64,000 nt of DNA, taken from assembly GCF_007115105.1 (NCBI RefSeq), contig NZ_SULJ01000003.1:1-64000 (forward strand), read 5' to 3'. Below the pieces are notes generated by a model. That model did not search any database, was not told the origin of the DNA, and saw nothing but the letters and a program-made list of their open reading frames with translations. Shown piece by piece: positions 62,151-64,000 of this stretch. Position 1 is the first letter of the stretch. Every line of letters starts with the position of its first letter. The position numbers and the translations under genes were made by a program. Source of the stretch: Clostridium sp. HBUAS56010 (GTDB taxonomy: Bacteria > Bacillota > Clostridia > Lachnospirales > Lachnospiraceae).

Positions 62151-62990
62151 TTACTCTGTCACCCAAGAGAATTCGTATTCCATATGATCCGGATTGTCAA
62201 TTCCCGGATGTTCCAGTTTTTTAAACGTTCCTGGAAGATCCTTTTCCAGGGCTGCCAAATGGAAATGGCATGCAGCAATCCCCATGTCAACCTTTTGAAT
62301 ATCAATCCTCTCTCCATTGGTTTTCAGCGCTCCATTCTTAAAAAAATGGAAGGAATCCTTATCCTTCATAACCCGCCATGGCTGTTTATTCACAGCAGAA
62401 GGCGCCAGACGCAGCATTTCCAACGGAAAGGCATACTCCCCTGCATCTGACTGGCTTAAAGGTTTTGAAACATTCTCTATAAAATACAGATCCTTCCACT
62501 CCTTTCTCTGATCAGACTTAGCTGCCAGCCTCATAAACGAATCCAGCAATCTCTTTTTGCTTATGGGATATCCAATTGGAGAAATACAGGGGAAAAGTTC
62601 TCCCTCTTTTAAATTCATAGCTGATGCAAAACTACTTCGGTTAAATGTCCCGCCAAGCCAGCAGGTTCCAAGTCCAAGGGAGGTTAGATACAAAACCAGT
62701 TTTTCAAAAGAATAGCCCAATGCTTCCAATGCCAGATCCCCTTGCACTACGGATGCTCCAATAAAGTCCACAGCCCCCTTGATAACACCATAGGTTCCAA
62801 GCTTTTCTCCGTTGGCTGATGCCTCTTTTTCCAGCAATTGAAAGGAAATATCAATGGAAAACGGATTGGTCAATGATTTCATATATGCTTTAATCTGATC
62901 CTTTTCCTTTGTGGAAAGAGTATGGTTATCATAAGTTCTCACACTATACCGTTGTTTCACTGTCTTTTCAATGGAAAATTCCATTTTCAT
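62151..62990 (-). CDS. Nitroreductase, TM1586-type
   Basis: This 279-residue protein belongs to the 'putative TM nitroreductase' group, longer than ordinary nitroreductases. KTVKQRYSVRTYDNHTLS at the N-terminus supplies the FMN-phosphate Arg, YSFEKLVLYLTSLGLGTCWLGGTFNRSSF is the first flavin block, and LRLAPSAVNKQPWRVM is the second, so the chain holds two tandem half-domains. It probably acts as a monomeric FMN oxidoreductase. AGGAGG lies nine bases before the ATG. Confidence 0.85.
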   Translation of the reverse strand: MKMEFSIEKTVKQRYSVRTYDNHTLSTKEKDQIKAYMKSLTNPFSIDISFQLLEKEASANGEKLGTYGVIKGAVDFIGASVVQGDLALEALGYSFEKLVLYLTSLGLGTCWLGGTFNRSSFASAMNLKEGELFPCISPIGYPISKKRLLDSFMRLAAKSDQRKEWKDLYFIENVSKPLSQSDAGEYAFPLEMLRLAPSAVNKQPWRVMKDKDSFHFFKNGALKTNGERIDIQKVDMGIAACHFHLAALEKDLPGTFKKLEHPGIDNPDHMEYEFSWVTE

Positions 62991-63154
62991 ATAAATGAAC
63001 CTCCTGATTATGTGGCAATGATTTGCCGTGGCTGAGTTGTGTTAATACCCTTTTTTCCCTACTCCGTGTGGATTCCAAAAATGGTTCCACATTCATCCGT
63101 ATTCCTTTCAAGCTGTTTTATTCTTCTTTCCAGGTGTCGAGACGATCTTGTTCC

Positions 63155-64000
63155 TTAATCCACCCGGTTGACTGGCTGTCCATCAGTAAATGCTTTGATA
63201 TTACCCTGAATTAATGACACAAGACGTTTCCTTGTCTCCAATCCTCTCCACCCCATATGAGGAGTGATAATCACATCTTCCATTGTATACAACGGGCTTG
63301 CATCATCCAGCGGCTCCGCTTCCTGCACATCCAATCCTGCTCCTGCAATTGTTTTATTATTCAACGCTTCAATCAGAGCTTTTTCATCAATCAGGGCCCC
63401 TCTGGCAGTATTGACTAAAAATGCGGTAGGCTTCATCATCGCTAATGTCTCTTTGTTAATCATATGTCTTGTGGATTCGTTTAATGGACAGCTAAGCGAA
63501 ATGAAGTCGCTTTGTGCTAACAATTTCTCGTTGGTTGTAAAATGAACATTCTCCGTATCTTCTCTGGGCGTTCTGGTGGATACTAAAATCTTCATTCCCA
63601 TGGCACGAGCTACTTTGATGGTTTCTTTTGCAATATTTCCATAACCGATCACTCCCAGTGTTTTGCCATTCAGTTCCACATGGTCTACCATTAAATGCTT
63701 ATGGAAATTATCATGATTGCTCTCTGCAAGCATACGAATCTGCTTCTGCATGGAACTTGCCAGATTTAAGATCATAAGGATTGCTGTATGTGCCACCCGC
63801 TCACTGCTGTATGCAGGAATGTTGCATAATACGATTCCTTTTTCACGAACTGCCTCCAAATCTATATTATTGTATCCGGTTCCTGCTTCGCAAATCATCT
63901 TCACGCTGTCAGGGAATTTTCTAATAATATTACCGGAAACTTTCATCTCTTTTGTTACAACCACAGTAAAACCATTGACCCGTTCTAATATCTTATCTTC
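63155..64000 (-). CDS. D-2-hydroxyacid dehydrogenase (5' end beyond the window)
   Basis: At least 282 residues; the frame stays open to base 64000, so the start lies outside. It is an NAD-dependent D-isomer 2-hydroxyacid dehydrogenase. The Rossmann loop is LGVIGYGNIAKETIKVARAMGM, the catalytic Arg is in LVNTARGALIDE, the Glu in GLDVQEAEPL and the His in IITPHMGWRG. AGTGYNNIDLEAV is the substrate-domain hallmark. An internal GTG near 63964 should not be taken as the start, because coding sequence continues in frame upstream. The substrate (lactate, glycerate or phosphoglycerate type) is undetermined. Confidence 0.88.
   Translation of the reverse strand, partial: EDKILERVNGFTVVVTKEMKVSGNIIRKFPDSVKMICEAGTGYNNIDLEAVREKGIVLCNIPAYSSERVAHTAILMILNLASSMQKQIRMLAESNHDNFHKHLMVDHVELNGKTLGVIGYGNIAKETIKVARAMGMKILVSTRTPREDTENVHFTTNEKLLAQSDFISLSCPLNESTRHMINKETLAMMKPTAFLVNTARGALIDEKALIEALNNKTIAGAGLDVQEAEPLDDASPLYTMEDVIITPHMGWRGLETRKRLVSLIQGNIKAFTDGQPVNRVD

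Noticed and set aside
1-64000. CRISPR arrays, insertion sequences, prophage genes, tRNA or rRNA
   Set aside because: No regularly spaced repeats, transposase or integrase frames, phage structural genes or cloverleaf/rRNA signatures were seen.

Overview
The window reads as chromosome of a spore-forming, anaerobic, low-to-moderate GC Firmicute of the Lachnospiraceae, most like Lacrimispora or the Clostridium saccharolyticum/sphenoides group. This rests on gene content (HydE, YesM/YesN two-component genes, spermidine PotABCD with an XRE-cupin regulator, YczE, a C. beijerinckii-type secondary alcohol dehydrogenase), strong AGGAGG ribosome binding sites, short intergenic gaps and many hairpin-plus-T-run terminators. 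I see no rRNA, tRNA, CRISPR array, insertion sequence or prophage.

Layout. 1-3.6 kb is AT-rich: a Cys-rich pentapeptide-repeat protein, a probable gene remnant, a small membrane protein and a GPH-type sugar symporter. 3.7-8.6 kb is a sensing module read leftward: a DctP-family binding protein, a degenerate YesM-like kinase, a full YesM-like kinase and a YesN-like AraC response regulator, ending at the symporter. 9-17.8 kb is mostly housekeeping: malQ, a SIMPL lipoprotein, MscS channel, signal peptidase I, a beta-hydroxyacid dehydrogenase, and a lactonase-aroC-rpiB run. 17.9-22.4 kb is a polyamine uptake operon. 22.4-25.3 kb holds two unknown small genes and two adenine methyltransferases that look like the two halves of M.FokI without a nuclease.

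25.4-30.1 kb has a PAS-GGDEF protein, a DtxR-type regulator facing a FeoA-domain protein, and an mgtA-type P-type ATPase behind a leader with a 35-codon ORF and a possible attenuator. 30.2-35.1 kb has a GNAT enzyme, nitroreductase, an internally duplicated unknown protein, HydE, an SMR transporter, a Nudix hydrolase that seems to start at CTG, and a MerR regulator. The MerR gene diverges from a heterodimeric ABC exporter (35.3-38.8 kb) whose promoter has the 19-bp spacer typical of MerR targets. 38.9-46.3 kb: DUF1266 protein, Asp/Glu racemase, two flavin proteins, secondary alcohol dehydrogenase and a chemoreceptor. 46.3-52.2 kb: YehS, DbpA helicase, ClbS/DfsB-like protein, and a BcrAB-like ABC transporter with its own two-component pair.

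52.3-64 kb: Kup potassium transporter, a cysteine-peptidase-like protein, a 31-residue Cys/Trp/Asn peptide with its own terminator and a sporulation-like promoter, a PadR gene coupled to a tandem flavodoxin protein, YczE, a broken alpha/beta hydrolase, a second DEAD-box helicase preceded by a 53-residue basic protein, two GNAT enzymes, a nitroreductase and a D-2-hydroxyacid dehydrogenase cut by the window end. The most promising undescribed items are the 31-residue peptide, the mgtA leader, the split FokI-like methyltransferase pair and the binding-protein/pseudokinase/kinase module.
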